In this document: positions 20,797-34,659 of the stretch, in pieces | How positions within the stretch are numbered: position 1 is the stretch's first letter | Layout of the letters: the number at the start of each line of letters is the position of its first letter | Assembly: GCA_007922305.1 (NCBI GenBank) | Contig: ML677334.1 | Span: 57,729,967-57,793,966, forward strand | Reading direction: 5' to 3' | DNA length: 64,000 bases | Source: Dermatemys mawii | Lineage: Eukaryota > Chordata > Testudines > Dermatemydidae | Program-made: the position numbers and the translations under genes | The notes under the pieces: model-generated | What the model saw: only the letters and a program-made list of their open reading frames with translations | What the model was told of the DNA's origin: nothing | Databases searched by the model: none

Positions 20797-22623
20797 AACC
20801 TTGCTGAATTGAAATCTATACCTTGGGTTTTAGTTTTTAATGTGTATGGCATAAACTTGTATTTCATTCCAAGCATGAATTTTGAATGGATAACTGCTCT
20901 TTTTTCCTACATGTGGAGGAAATGGATTTATGCTGGTTTTATACGTGACCTTTTTTGCAGTAATTTCTATATTTTTATGGAACTTCAAATAAAGGAAGAT
21001 GCTAATATTGTCTTTATTTATTTAGTTTAAAATACAGCCACACAGAACAAAAAATGACTGTTGATTTTTTTTAAAAGAATTCCTTCAGTTTATAGTAGTG
21101 AGTGGTGGGTTTTTCAAAGGAGGTGAGTGGGGGCCACTGTCAAAGTCTCAATGAAACTCAATAGGAGTTGCGTGTCCTATTTACTCAGATGCTTTTGAAA
21201 AATCTCAGTCCCCCTAGTTGTTGTTTAATATTACTTAGTACTGATCCAGAGCCTGCTGAAGGCACCAGAATGCTGCATGTTGACTTACATGGGTTTTGGC
21301 TCATAGCCGTATAGCAGTTTTACACCTTCAGCACACTTTACAAACATTAACTTTTCATCACAACACCTGCTGAATTAAGCATTATCTCCCAGTTTACAAT
21401 TAAGAAAATTAAGGCACAAAGACTTGAAGTAACAGTATGATTACACAAAAGATCCCAATGCCCACTACATATTTATTCCAAATTGTAGTTAATCAGTTTG
21501 TCAATAATTATTGTACAGACCTTGTGACAAATGCTATGAATAGCTCATTTACTTCTAAATTAAAAATTAAATTCTCACATTAAAGTAATCAATCAAATTA
21601 GGGATTAAAAAGGACCACTGATATAAATAACTTCCAGAAGTTCTCAATCACACCATCCAGCCAAAATTCTATCTTTAGTATGTGTTTGTTTTTCAGAGTT
21701 CTAAGGGTAATTATTAACTTACTCCATTTTTATTAAAGTTTGACTTTACATAACTATAACTGGGCCCTCACTGGTCCTCTCACAAAAACTCCCAGTGTGC
21801 TCTTATTGTTTTGTCTAGTCCCACCACCTACTATATACTTATATCTACAAACCAGCATCCTGGGGGACTGCTAGCTTCCCCAGCCAGCAGGAGTCTAGAC
21901 TCACTTGCTCCTCCCTTTACTGTGTTTCCTATCCTTGCTTCCTTCTAGCCAGCTTTATATAGCAGGCTGGCTACTCAGGCCTGCAGGTGCCTCCCCTCAG
22001 GTAATTTGGGTATGGCCTCCCCAACCAGCCACAACTCATTCCCTTTTTAACCAGAGCTGGGCTAACAGAGGCCTGGCTTGGATCTCCTAGCCAGCAACCT
22101 GTTACAATAACAAATACGCATGTCTGAAGTGCAGAAAAGCAGATATTCAGAGCTAATCAGTATTGAAAGACTAGTGGCTCACAAATTGAATTAAAGTTCT
22201 GTATAATCAAATAAAGATATTTGCCACTTCTGCATTGCATTTCATCCAAGGATCTCCCACTCACAAAGAAGTTCAAAGAGTTTTTCCGGTAATTTTTTCC
22301 AGTGGTGATTTGTGTACCATTTCTGCTATTCTTTGAATGAGAAACATTTTAGCCAACACTTTATATAATCTCTGCAAACTCTAATTTAAGCAGAACATCT
22401 GCTAGATATGACTTTTTGATTCTAATAATCTTTATGTATCTGATTATACTTGGGAAGACTTTACAAATCTAGATTAATGGAAACATGGTCAGTGTTCAGC
22501 CACTTGTTATCTCTGTATTTGGGACCACATGTATCTTCATTCAAGATAATATAAGATGTCTAGTTTTCTTATCTAAAACTAATCAGGTAGTTTTCAGAAC
22601 ACATTTATGTTGATGAAATATCA

Positions 22624-22815
22624 TGGAATCTCAGGGTTGAAAGGGACTTCAGGAGATCATCTAGTCCAACCCCCCGCTCAAAACAGGACCAATGCTCAAG
22701 TAAATTATCCAACAGAGTTTTGCCCCATATCCCTAAATGGCTCCCTCAGGGGCTGAAATCAAAACCCTGGGTTTTGCAAGCTAATACTCGAACCACTGAG
22801 CTATCACTTTCCCCC
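22624..22815 (-). mobile_element. CR1 LINE fragment, reverse orientation
   Basis: AATCTCAGGGTTGAAAGGGA followed by AGATCATCTAGTCCAACCCC is the reverse complement of the CR1 3' end seen on the + strand at 15200-15290. Confidence 0.75.
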
Positions 22816-23099
22816 CTAGCAATGCCAGCAGCTATAAGCCAAATTATTGTTCAATGATTTAGTTTTCTGGCCAGTATTGACCAAACACATATTTCACAAA
22901 TGTAACAGGAAATCTACTCTAATACAGCAGATTAGCAGTGTGTGCTTAGCAATGCAAGAAACTTGAATATACTGTGTTCAGATGGCAGGCATCTTTAAGT
23001 AAATACTTTGTGTATTAGTTTACTATTACATGTTCAAAGAGAGCTCATACTTAACATGTTTGGAGTTGACATCTTTCTTCCTCAAATGTCCTTTATTTC

Positions 23100-23570
23100 T
23101 CAATACTGGGATCTCTATTCTACACCTTGTTTTTTTAGACTTTCAACTTTGGTGTCATTCTCAATAGCTCTCTTATCCATGCTGCTATCTTTTTCTTCCA
23201 TAGTGCTGACATTGTCACTAAATCCTTCTTGTTATCCCTATCCATCATCTCCACACTCTATCCCTCTTTCTGTTTCCATTGTAAAAACCCAGATCCAGGC
23301 CCTGTTTATTTATCTTGTTTGCTACTACAACCTACTCACTCTGACCTTGTTGATTTCTTTTGTCAAGCCATTCAAAATATAGCTGCAAAAATCAACTGGT
23401 TCTATGACTGAAAGATCATCATATCCTGCCCTCATTAAATTTGGACTTATTCTGTGAAATTTGGACCCCACCAAAGTCAATGGCAAAACTATCATTGCCT
23501 TTAATAGGACCAGGATTTTATCCATTGTTCTCACCATTAAAGCGCTACACACATCTTGACATTAGGGAAA
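23100..23570 (+). mobile_element. L2-type LINE 3' coding fragment (decayed)
   Basis: The C/T-rich text resembles the C-terminal reverse-transcriptase region of L2. It includes the segment CAGGCCCTGTTTATTTATCT followed by ACTACAACCTACTC, the LDYCNLL-type motif region, and TTCAAAATATAGCTGCAAAA. Frames are broken. A palindromic MITE (GGACCCCACC...GGACCAGGATTTT) appears inserted near 23453-23522. Confidence 0.5.
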
Positions 23571-26500
23571 TATAGTGATGGCAGAGGGTGGGTGGGTCTG
23601 TAAGTAAATATATTCGCTAACTGTGTTGGTGTTCAATACATGTGATGCAGGATTTTTTGAACTGTTATCTTTTGATCTACAGTTAGCAAAGCTCAGGGAG
23701 ATGGAATTTTGCTTTGTATATCGATAGTCCTTGTTGTTTTAGCATTTTTCCTTTAATTATTGGAACAAATTTGTAGTATAATTTTATTATCCTTAAATTA
23801 ATTGTCTAATTTTAAAATATTTATGCTGCTTGAAACTTGCAAGAGAAAGCTTCTTCATACAAATGGTAGGGTGACACTAGCCTGTACTACAATGGACAGT
23901 GTATGATTTGGAAAAAGTAGCTGAGTAATAGATATTTTCTTGTGCAGGGTGCTCTCTGGGCCTTTTATAATCCCCATAATTTATCTGTGACATAGTATTT
24001 AATCAGTCGCTTTTTTCTTTAAGAATCTATTATCTTGAGTAAACAAAACCCAAAGTTAAGCTATGAAATATCCTGGTAGTGAAGCAATTGAAATAACTGA
24101 TTCCTTGGTTAATTATTCATAAAAGGTGTTTGGACCATGGCTGAAGTTTAAACTCTCTGGGAGTAATGGAATGGTAAAGAACAGTATCTATATCTACTTA
24201 AAGGGCCCATATCACTGTTGTATCTGAGAAGCTCACCAACATTAAATGAATTCATCCTTCTTCCCCTTCTTTGAAATAGGAAAGTATTATTAACCCCCAC
24301 TGACCAATATTTTACATTAGTACCACACAGCAAGTATTGCCAACTACATTTTAACCATTTCATCCAAATGAAAAGTAAAATTAGATCTACAAAACACACA
24401 GCGTTAGTTACATTGTCTGGACTTTATCTTTCAGCTGAAGTCAAATTATGCCTCCCAGATAACAGTCAATGTCAGATGGAAATTTGAAAGGAAAGTTTTC
24501 TACCTTTAGACGTGTGGACTGCAATGATTGTGGGGGAGTTTTTCTCTGTGTGCACTGGCACTCAGAAGGGGTCTGCTCAATCATTTTCCTAGTGTTACCA
24601 TGTATCATTAGAGAAACACTCAACATTTTGTACTGCATCCAAGAAGCTTAACTTTTGCCTAAAAGAAAGATGCACCGAAATATTGATGCGGAAGGTCAAA
24701 AAGTATCTCAACTGCTTCCTTAGGATAATATCCCTGACAGATCCTGTCAAGACAACATGAGTGTGAAATGTGTTTACTTGCTGCCTGTAGTGCCTTTTCT
24801 TGGGTTCCTATAAGAATGATAAGGGAGCATTCATAGAGGCATCTGAAGACTGTTCTAAAAGCAGGTAGAGGAAATGTACTAGTGTTGCATGCATAGCTAG
24901 AAGAAAGGCAACATACCACCCATAGTTTTATCAGTTGCAAGAACAATGTCAAGAAAATAATCCACTCAAGCTACGCCAGGTAAGTAGAGAAGTGTATAGC
25001 TATTCACAGATTAGGACGATCTTTTAAGTGAGAGTTCCACAAATAAACATGGAAATTCTGCTGACTGAAGCAGTATGTTGGGCTAAATGCCACCAACAAA
25101 CCAGGCTAAGACAGGCCTTCAATGCATAACCCACCAAAAAGCTCACCCTTTTAACACTATTTCCATCCTGAAAATCTCACTGGCCAGCTCTGTTCCATTG
25201 TGACATCCCTAACAGAAAACTGCTGGAGCATGGGATTAGGGCCTCATGCAACTGGGATTGTTTATTTTTCTAGATGGTTTCCTTTGAAAGTTTCTCTTTT
25301 AAACATTATTATTTTATACTCCTATGAGAAGGCTCAATGCTCTAGCTGAGTTTTCTGGCAGGTGAGACAGGGCACAATATGGTGATTTGAGATGACATGG
25401 CCAAATGAAGTAGAGTTTATAAAAAGATGTTTCCACTGGTGTATGTGCTGAATGTCCCTCTTTGCCTGAGTTTCTATAGTTTAGTCTGTAACTGATGTGG
25501 ACAACCCAGCTGCTGGGAAGGTTTCCAGCCCTGCCGGTTCAGTTCATGAAAGCACTGGAATTAGGCCTTATCACAAATGAAGTGCTCTCCAGTGCTATGA
25601 CTATCCTATTCCTCTCTTTACAATAAAATGCTCTCTCTTTCTTAAGAAAGTTCTCTGACTTTTTTTTCCCACCCACCCATTTTGCTGTCATGCTTTAGGG
25701 CCAGCATCAGGGACCAGCACCAGTGAACAAGCCCCCAGCCTTTGTGTATTGTCCATTCTGATATTTAGGTTCGCACTCCGCAACTAGCTAAGTGAGCTTG
25801 ATTTCTCTATGATTAGTGGACCAGAATAAAAAGTATCCTACCTTTTAGCCATGCAGATAGGCTGTAGAGTCAGTCTGTAGATAGTTTTCCACTTCAGTGC
25901 CACAAAGAGCCCTCTCTGATTATAATTTGCTGCCATAGTGGCTAGGCTTCGCGAGGCTCCCAAAATACAAATACTTCATAATTAAAGGGTTAAGGCAGTG
26001 TTGCACTTATGGAACCGAAAGCCAAATTTAATCTGTCATGTCTATTATGAACAGATGACTGGCTACTTTCCTATAGACACCAATGATCTAGCAGGTTTCG
26101 TGACATACACAGGCATTCAGCGCTGTTAAGCCTTCTTGTATTGGAAAAGAGTTTAGGTCAAACCATATTTTCTTTACGTTTGAGAAAGTCACTGTAGCAC
26201 CACTAATGTAAACAGCTGCTCCCACTGGCATTGGAAGACCACCTTTTTCCCTCCACCTATGATTACTAAATACCTGCAGTATCTCGGTGTTGTAACTATT
26301 GGTAAAGGCTAACTTATTACCTGGTTAAAAAAAATAAAGCTTGCCTGATATTCAGCTCAGTCCTGCACCATGGTAGCCAATGAAAGTTTTGCTATTGATT
26401 TCAATAGTGAGAGGGAGCAGGCCACCTATGCTCCTGCTGTTCTAAGCCAGAACCTCTCAAAACTAAAAGCAGAGATTATACAGTATCCTGCCATGCTGGT

Positions 26501-27062
26501 TTTGTAACATGTACAAATAGTCAATTTCTGGCTGGACTGGTTCAGGGAATGCTGCCAAATCTGCAACCCCTCAGGCCATAGGGATACCTTCCTTTCTCAC
26601 GCTGGCAGGAGGTTGCAACGTTCACATTGTGTCCTACTCATGCTCCCGGGCTACATGGTGTGGCCTACAGACTTCTTTGCGCTGAATGAAAGCAGTGTGG
26701 TTTAATAATCTGAGTCATCTGTGGAAATCAGGATGTCTCCTCTTCTGTCTCAACCCTGCCTAGGCCACATGGCTCTCTGCTCCCCGCAGGAATACACTCT
26801 CCTCAGCAAGCATGGCAATTTGGGGCAGGTGGGAAGCAGGTGCCTCATCACTGAATCTTGGGCACTGTAGTTGAGTGCCCCCATTGAATGGCTTTGCAGA
26901 TGGTCCCAGATCTGTTAGAACCAGCCCTGCTCATTGGAGATAATCCTTTGTATTTTCAGATTCTGATTGACATCACCACTAGTCATGTAAATCAAAATTT
27001 AGACTCCAGTCATCTCGTGAAGTGAAGAACAAATATTTGAGCAAATCCATAGTGACTTAACA

Positions 27063-27075
27063 CCACTAGATGGCA
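27063..27075 (+). promoter_or_regulatory. Perfect CTCF-type core motif, forward
   Basis: CCACTAGATGGCA matches the CTCF core CCASYAGRKGGCA at every position. A second perfect match in the opposite orientation is at 59260-59272. Occupancy is unknown. Confidence 0.45.
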
Positions 27076-29058
27076 CCCAATTATTGCACTGACAGAAGAC
27101 AGACATCCTGTAATTGCAAATAATTGACAACTGACGTAGATCAGATACAGGCTTGTGCATATTACTGAAGGGCTCAAGCCTGTAGCACTTTGTATCACGT
27201 GCAGCTACATGTACATAAAGTCATTCAAAAATACCATCAAAGGATAGTAACAGAAAGCAACTGAAAAACTCTCAACTGTCTTAAAACTGGGCAAATTGTC
27301 CCGTATTTTCTGTCTCTCCCCCACCCCACATCGGTAGTGGTAGGTCCTGCTGCTAGCCAGTTCCCTGTTCCCCAGCTGCCCGCCCATCAATGGTGAGTGG
27401 GGGAGTCCATTGCCCAGCAGTTGGGGGGGAGGTGTGCAAGGCTGGAGCCAGGGTGAAGATGCAGTGTGTGGGGCCAGCCACTCCCCCGCTGGTCCATCAG
27501 AAGGGCCCTGCCCCCACCCCGCAATCCCCTGACTCTTGTTCTAAGGCAGCCCTATCCCATTGTCACTTCTTCCAGTGATTCTCCCCAAGGGCACCTTTCT
27601 ACTCTACATCTGCTCATCTCATTTCTGACTGCTGTTCTGTCCCTTCCTGCCTTACCTTCGGCTCCCTGGGGAGCTTTGAATACCCTCTCCCACAAGGCTT
27701 ATCATGATCCCTTTTCATTCTGCTCCACTGACATGCTTGTCATGCCTAATCCTCTGCCCTCTCTCTCCACATTCACCTACTCTCATCCCGCTGCTCCTTA
27801 GGCCATCGAGCTGCTGTGCTGTTTCTCATCTACTCTTCATGCTGCTCATCCCATCCTGCATCCTCATCCAGCATGATCTCCTCTCCCCTCTATCCCATAT
27901 TTCTTTATGGGTTTGTCTGCTCTTTGGAAATTTAACCCTTAAGAGCGGCTGGTTTCCTTGGGAGGAGGAGCTGGTTTCTTCATTCATCTTCAAGTCTTTG
28001 CCCCATGGAATGAGTCTGTTGGGTTGCTCCTCTAGCTTATTGGGAAAACCAAGGTAGGGAATTTGTTGATGGAGAGAGCACCTGTTGGAAGCTCAGAAGA
28101 GCTGAATGTTCCATAACTTTTTACCAGGGCACTATCATTCTCACAAAATAAACAGCTCAACAAACCTAAAGTTGATCATATATTGAGCTCCAGACACTAC
28201 GTACTTCTATCAGAGAAGTTTGTAGGTGAAATCTAGAGGGGACAGTGAACAGTAAAGGCAGGATGAGTGCCAGGTGACTGGGGTAACTAATCAAGCTCAG
28301 TGGATAATGCCGGGATTTATTCCAGGAGGGAAAATAACTGAAAGTATTAATCATTTTCCAAATGAAATAAACAAAATGTAAAATTATACAAAAGTTCTGA
28401 ACAGAGATCATGATCCATTAATCTTCTTTAGCTGTCACTTAGCAACAGAATCACAAATTAAGGTCAGCAAACTAGGAATTCTTTTTGGTGGAGTGGAGGG
28501 TAATAAAACCCTTATTGTTCTTTCAAGTGATTGCTGAATGCCCTTTGCTGCTAAGAGCTGACTTAAAAAATACTGGTGTGTAAGTGCAAATTCATGATAA
28601 AATTCACTGTATAACTAATATAGTCCTAGTGCAGCTACCGATATAGAAAGCTAGTTCAAAAATTGATGCCAATTTACACAATTACAACACTCTTACTTAT
28701 ACTGGGCTGCTATAATTTCCAATTATGTGCCACACTGTGCTTTTTCAGCACAGACCTGACAAGGGGCAGTGCCAAGCTGCATTACCCCAGCAGGAACACT
28801 GGAAGGACAAGGCCACTCTGAGCAACATGGTTACAGTACATCATGGTAGCATGCCAACCCAAAGCCTGTCCTTCGGAGGCTGCACTGTACTTACCCTGCA
28901 TGGTGCTGACTAGCATGAAGGTGGGTATATGCTATTTTCAGGAGACTTCAGGGTCTGCAGTGGTGAGCAGCCATGCATGGTGAGGAAAAAGGGGTCTATA
29001 GCTCCTTGTGACACTGCCATTTATTTATAACAAATGCACCACCCACAACCAACCTTAT

Positions 29059-30190
29059 ATTCATAGAATCATAGGACTGGAAGGAACCTCGAGAGGTCCT
29101 TTAGTCCAATCCCCTGTACTCATGGGAAGACTAAGTATTATCTAAACCATCCCTGACAGGTGTTTGTCCAGCCCGCTCTTAAAAATCCCCAATGACAAAA
29201 ATTCCACAACCTCCCTGTGCAATTTATTCCTGTGTTTAACTACCCTGACAGGAAGGTTTTCCTAATGTCCAGCTTAAGCCACCCTTGCTGCAGTTTAAGC
29301 CCATTGCTTTTTGTCCTATCCTCAGATGTTAAGGATGACAATTTTTCTCCTTCCTCCTTGTAACAACATTTTATATACTTGAAAACTGTTATGTCCCCTC
29401 TTGACTCTTCTGTCCTCCAGACTAAACAAACCCAATTTTTTCAATCTTCCCTCAGACGCCATGTTTTCTAGACCTTTAATAATTTTTGTTGCTCTCCTCT
29501 GGATTTTTTCTCCAATTTGTCCACACCTTTCCTGAAATGTGGCACCCAGAACTGGAGACAATACTCTAGTTGCAGAGTAGATAGGAAGAATTACTTCTTG
29601 TGTCTTGCTCACAACACTCATCCTAATACATAAGGGAATGATGTTTGCTTTTTTGCAACAGTGTTGCACTGTTGACTCATATGTCGCTTGTGATCCACTA
29701 TGACCCCCAGATCCCTTTCCATAAAACTCCTCCCTAGGCCGTCATTTCCCAAGTGGCGTACATTGCATTTGTCTATGCTGAATGTCACCCTATTTACTTC
29801 AGACCATTTCTCCAGTTTGTCCAGCTCATTTTGAATTTTAACCCTGCCCTCCAAAGCACTTACAACCCCTCCCAGCTTGATATTGTCTGCAAACTTTTTA
29901 AGTGTACTCTCTATGCCATTATCTAAATCATTGATGAAGATGTTGAACAGAATTGGATCCAGAACCAATCACTGTGGGGCCCCACTCGTTATGCCCTTCC
30001 AGTTTGACAGTGAGCCACTAATATCTACTCTCTGGGAATGGTTTTCCAACCAGTTATACACCCACCTTATAGTAGCTCCATCTAATTTGTATTCCTCTAG
30101 TCTGCTTATGAGAAGATCATGAGAGACAGTATCAAAAGCCTTACTAAAGTCAGGATATACCCCATCAACTGCTTCTCTGCCATCCAGGCT
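29059..30190 (-). mobile_element. CR1 LINE, reverse orientation, with ORF2 remnant
   Basis: The 3' end is at 29059 (TCATAGAATCATAGGACTGG). Reading on the minus strand, two overlapping frames (29669-29322 and 29968-29618) encode reverse-transcriptase C-terminal text such as VLDPILFNIFINDLDNGIES. The catalytic FADD motif reads FADN, so the copy is dead. It is 5' truncated at about 30190. Confidence 0.88.
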
Positions 30191-31339
30191 TGTTACCTAA
30201 AAAAGAAGGATAGAGGGGTTATGTGGCCCTGTGGCCTGCCAGAAGGGCCACTATTTCAATTTCCAGCTGTGAGAGCTGGGACCCTTCATGTTAAGGCGAT
30301 AGAGGCTTGGATGTCTCTGCCATTGGCTGAAAATAGGGTAACCTATGAAGAGGAATGATTGTTGGAAATTGTCTGAGCTCCTCCAGCTTTGTTACGGTGG
30401 AAAGAGGGAATCCAATGATGCAGCAAAGACTGAGTGTGTGGCAGTTGTTATTGATCGCACTGCCTGCAATTGTGGTCTTTACTCAGGGTCATCTGAATCT
30501 GACACTGTCTTTCAGCCCATGCTGTTGAATGCAAAGCCAGTAACCAATGAGGTGATCCCCACAATGTGAATAAGGACAAAGGTCCTGACTTTGCAAGCAT
30601 AACAGAGAACTGACTGGATGGTGCTGTAGGTCAATTATTTGCCCAGTTCAAACCAGCTGAGGGGCTCTGATCTCAGAGAGGGCCAGGGACGTAGGGTGGC
30701 TGTGCTGTTTGCAGCTGTCTTAAAAAAAAGTAAGTCTGCTGCTTCCGTCCTGGGTCTGAAAATGCATGCCCACATGGCAGGAGAGTGCAAATATTTATTT
30801 TGCAATACTACTCAGTCCACCCAACCAGGAATGGCGCCTTTCTGTGCTAGGTTCTGTACAAACACGCAAAGATATGGGTAAATTATTCCTGAAAAATTAA
30901 AAGCAGGAAAACTCATAATCACTAGCAGCAGTGAGCATCCTGTACATGCAAGTGTTTTTATATCTATATCATATAGAACTATTGTGGAAGCACACGGTTC
31001 TAAGTTAGGGTTGAGTTGAATTATGCACTTGGAGCAGGGTACATAGTTTTTGCTGTGATAAACTCCCCAAATAAACCAGCTAATCTAAAGATGGCTTAGA
31101 ATGAATATTTTCCTCCTAGAAAACATCGCACTGAAATATTCAGAAAATCTCCACTCCTATAACCCATGCACTAGAATCCAGTCTTCCAACCAGTTGAGAA
31201 GCTGGTAATGGGCTTATAAGCACAGAAGGTTTCTTAAAATATAGCTGTTGCTCGGCCAGTTAAATTAAAGAGGCAATTTGTGATTGCAGTTATGTGCCCA
31301 GCTCTAGGCAGGCAGCACTTTTCACAGAATACATGTTAG

Positions 31340-31757
31340 CATAGGCACTGACTTCAACCCCCCTCTACACCTGGCCCCACATCCGACTCCACTCTTGCCT
31401 GGCCTCATCTAGCCCCTGACCCACCCCCATTCCAATCCCTTCCCCAAAGTCCCCTCCCCAACTCTGCCTCCTCCCTGACCCTATTTCGGCTCCTTCCTCA
31501 AATCTCAGCCCCAGCCCTGCCTCTTCCCACCTCCTCCCCTGAGAACGCCGCATTCCTGCTCCTCTTCCTCCCTCCAGTTTGGCAGTGGCAAGCACTGGGA
31601 GGTTGGCAGGGGAGAGAGGATGCATCATGCTCAGGAGAGGAGGAGGAGGGGGCAAGGGGCAGGGAGGGGACCATTGCTGCCGGTGGGTGCAGAGTACCCA
31701 CTAATTTTTCCCCATCAGTACTCCAGCTCTGGAGCGCCCATGGAGTCGGTGCCTATG
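31340..31757. mobile_element. hAT-like MITE with 8-bp target duplication
   Basis: The inverted ends are CATAGGCACTGAC and GTCGGTGCCTATG. The octamer CATGTTAG flanks both sides (31332-31339 and 31758-31765). The interior is C-rich then G-rich and gives spurious frames on both strands. Confidence 0.85.
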
Positions 31758-33540
31758 CATGTTAGTGGGGGATGTGTCTGTATGTGTAAAAAATATAGTT
31801 GGCCTCATTTTCACAATCACAACACTATCCTAAGCCACAATTGCCATGTAAGCTCCTGTTAGCTCTGTTCGTTTCGCTTAGGGCTTTTCAGTAAATTATA
31901 TTTGTCCCAGTTAGCACAGAACTAGCTTGCTTTCCCTCAATGGCAGGAAACAACGTGAGTTGCAAAGTCTAGGAGTCCTAAGCAGGGGGCTTAGCCCCTG
32001 CATTTTCTACTTATATGGAAAGAGTTTGGGACATTGCTCCTGAAATGGTTCACTGCTGAGGTTCTCTGGAGTCAATTACTGACTGACTAAGCCCCTGACT
32101 TTCACCGCCTCTGTTCTGGCAAAGCCTGATGGCATTTCATTGGAGGCTCTTGGTTCAGCTGCTCTAGACTAAGAATTGTGACTGCTCAACCATATACTTT
32201 GCAGCTACTCACTTTGTCATCCTGCTCTGTGCTGTGTCTCTGCTGGTGTGTAGTCTATAACAGTGGTCTGTTTCCAAGCTTCTTTACCACACTGAACACT
32301 GGGCAGACCCCAAAACAGACAGAGAAAAATCCTGAAGATTTTATTGAATTCTAAATTAAGATACATTCAGCCATGTGCAGCCCGCCTTTGCTTTGCATGC
32401 GTAAGCAAGGTTTTGCTCAAGCTCACATTTATGTGCATATATATATACACACTTATCTGTGTGAGCCCCAGGAATTCAGTTAATGAATTTGGAGCCTGAT
32501 CCAAAATCCTCTGAGGTTAGTTGTTGGGCCCTTGTACCTGTTGGAAATGGTGTATTAGACAGAATGCTTAGCCCAGCATTTCTTAAAAATCCTTGGCCAG
32601 AAGCTGGCATTGGGGCAATTAATAAAAAGAGAAAAACAAAGCTGTGTGACCACATTCTTCACATGTGTATATGGATGACCCATAATTACTAAACTATGAC
32701 AGTAACTGTAGCGATTGGGGAGGGGTGATAGAAAATGGAAACCTGTGAATTCAAACAGTGTGTTTGATAGCTGAAATCTTGCTGTATAGGAGCTGAGACA
32801 CTGTACTTACTAATGCAGAGCTCCAGAAACCCATGGCCAGATGCACTGAGGCAACTAATGAAGCAAGACAGACAATGGTTTGTGTTGTATTATCACAGCT
32901 CAAGATGAGCAGTGAGCAAAGACATATACAGCTTTACTAAATGACTGATATTCATTTATAAATGGTCAACAGGATACTCCACTTAAACATCTTCATGGTG
33001 TGCAGCTCCTGAGCAAGATGACACCTCAGACACATGGAAACCATCTCAATCCAGCAGCCTCTTAGGGAGAGTGACCATTCAAACAGGTTCTCCACCTTGA
33101 CAAGAGTGGCGACGGGCCCTACCGCATCTTGCAAGAAGTGACAATCGCCCCAAGTGTAAGATCTCATCTTCATTTACCCAATCTTGATTCCCTCCCAGAA
33201 GACAAGATCCAAGGTAAGCTCACCTGAATGTGGTGAGCCAAAAATACCTGCAGTACAGTAAATCCATGATTATGACTGGCCATGCTCTCCAAGAACACAT
33301 GCAAGAATTGTGAGGGTAACACAAGGAAGTCACCAAGAATACTGAGGACTCCAATGCTATGCCCAACAAAAACACATTGAGACAGGAGTCTAGGGGAGTA
33401 GCAGGGAGTCTGTAGACTAATAACTCTCAAATTTCTTTTATTTACCAGGACTTTCCAGCCAAGACAACACACTGAGATGAATCCAAATAGTAATATATAA
33501 TACACTGAAACCACTCAAATGAGAAGTGTAAATATAATTT

Positions 33541-33700
33541 CATAGATTCTAAGGCCAGAAGGAAACATTCTGATTATTGAGTCTGACCTCTTGTATAACA
33601 CGGACATAGAATTTCCCAAAATAATTCCTTTCGAACTGAACATATAGATATTCTTTTAAAAAATCCAGTCTTGATTTAAAAATTACAATTGTTCATCAGC
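33541..33700 (-). mobile_element. CR1 LINE 3' fragment, reverse orientation
   Basis: CATAGATTCTAAGGCCAGAA and GTCTGACCTCTTGTATAACA followed by ATAGAATTTCCCAAAATAAT match the reverse of a CR1 3' end. Confidence 0.7.
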
Positions 33701-34354
33701 GTGTTTGATGAAAGGTAAAAGAAACTTCTAAGCAAAATACAATGCTGGAAGTGAGTGCTAGGGAGGAAAAAAAGTATTTCCACATATCTATTTGTATTAG
33801 GTACCAGAATAAAGTGCCTGTGATCATCTGACTAAGCATTTAACAATCTTAAATAGCAAGATACTGAGCAAAGTACACATCTGTGATAGCTGACAGAGGA
33901 TTCACAGCAAACATATGCACAACCTACAAAGGTCATAATCTGGCCCTACAGACTTGAGTTAATGATAATAGTGGCTAGGGATAGGTTATTCAGTGACAAC
34001 ACCACCAATACAAGTAAAGGTCATATTAGATAATATAATCAGATCAAAATCAAACCAAGCAAACATATTTCAATGAAAATATACTACCTTTTCTGCAGTT
34101 TATGAAACATTTTGTTCTTTTTATACAGCAGTGTCCCACACTGGCTCTTTCAAGTTTCTATCTTGCACCCTGTGAAATCGGTGAGTCCTGTTTTTTTTCC
34201 TGAAGAAAAACTTTCCATCGTGTTGCAGGATTTTATATCACGCACTACCACAGCAAGTAACACAAAATAACTTCGTAATTCAAACCCTCTATTCATCATT
34301 CTAAGAAAAGTTGATCTTTAAAAATACTGATCTTGACAGCACAAGCTGATTCTC

Positions 34355-34650
34355 ATGGTATGTTGGCGCGTAGCGATCGATCTATCAGGGGTCGATTTAT
34401 CGCATCTAGTCTAGACACGATAAATCGATCCCCGAGTACTCTCCGGTCGACTCTTGTACTCCACTGCCACGAGAGGTGTGGGCGGAGTCAACAGGGGAGT
34501 GGCAGCAGTCTACTCACCACCATGAAGACACCATGGTAAGTCGATCTAAGTACATTGACTTCAGCTACACTATTCTCGTGGCTGAAGTTGAGAATCTTAT
34601 ATCAATTCTGCCCCACCCTCCACAGGGTAGACTAGGGCTATGTAATATGG
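34355..34650. mobile_element. Turtle-type interspersed repeat (GGTCGATTTATCG / CGATAAATCGATC)
   Basis: The block contains an inverted pair, GGTCGATTTATCG at about 34391 and CGATAAATCGATCC at about 34419. CACCATGAAGACACCATGGT and AAGTCGATCTAAGTACATTG follow. I recall this family as very common in turtle genomes. It interrupts the left flank of the TTR duplication unit and is missing from the second copy. Confidence 0.65.
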
Positions 34651-34659
34651 AGAGGTTAA

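Larger units (their letters stand above)
18271..20993 (+). other. DSG2: DSG2 3' UTR and flank, end uncertain
   Basis: No coding sequence follows the stop. AATAAA hexamers occur at 19284, 19392, 20190 and 20988. The last is followed by a T-rich stretch and would give a 3' UTR of about 2.7 kb. A CR1 fragment at 19050-19245 lies inside this interval, so an earlier site is also possible. Which hexamer is used cannot be told from sequence. Confidence 0.4.

Noticed and set aside
29322..29968. Reverse-transcriptase-like frames on the minus strand
   Set aside because: Not a host gene: a truncated CR1 copy with a broken catalytic motif and frameshifts; annotated as a mobile element.
31365..31862. Pro- and Gly-rich frames on both strands
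   Set aside because: Composition effect inside the hAT-like MITE at 31340-31757.
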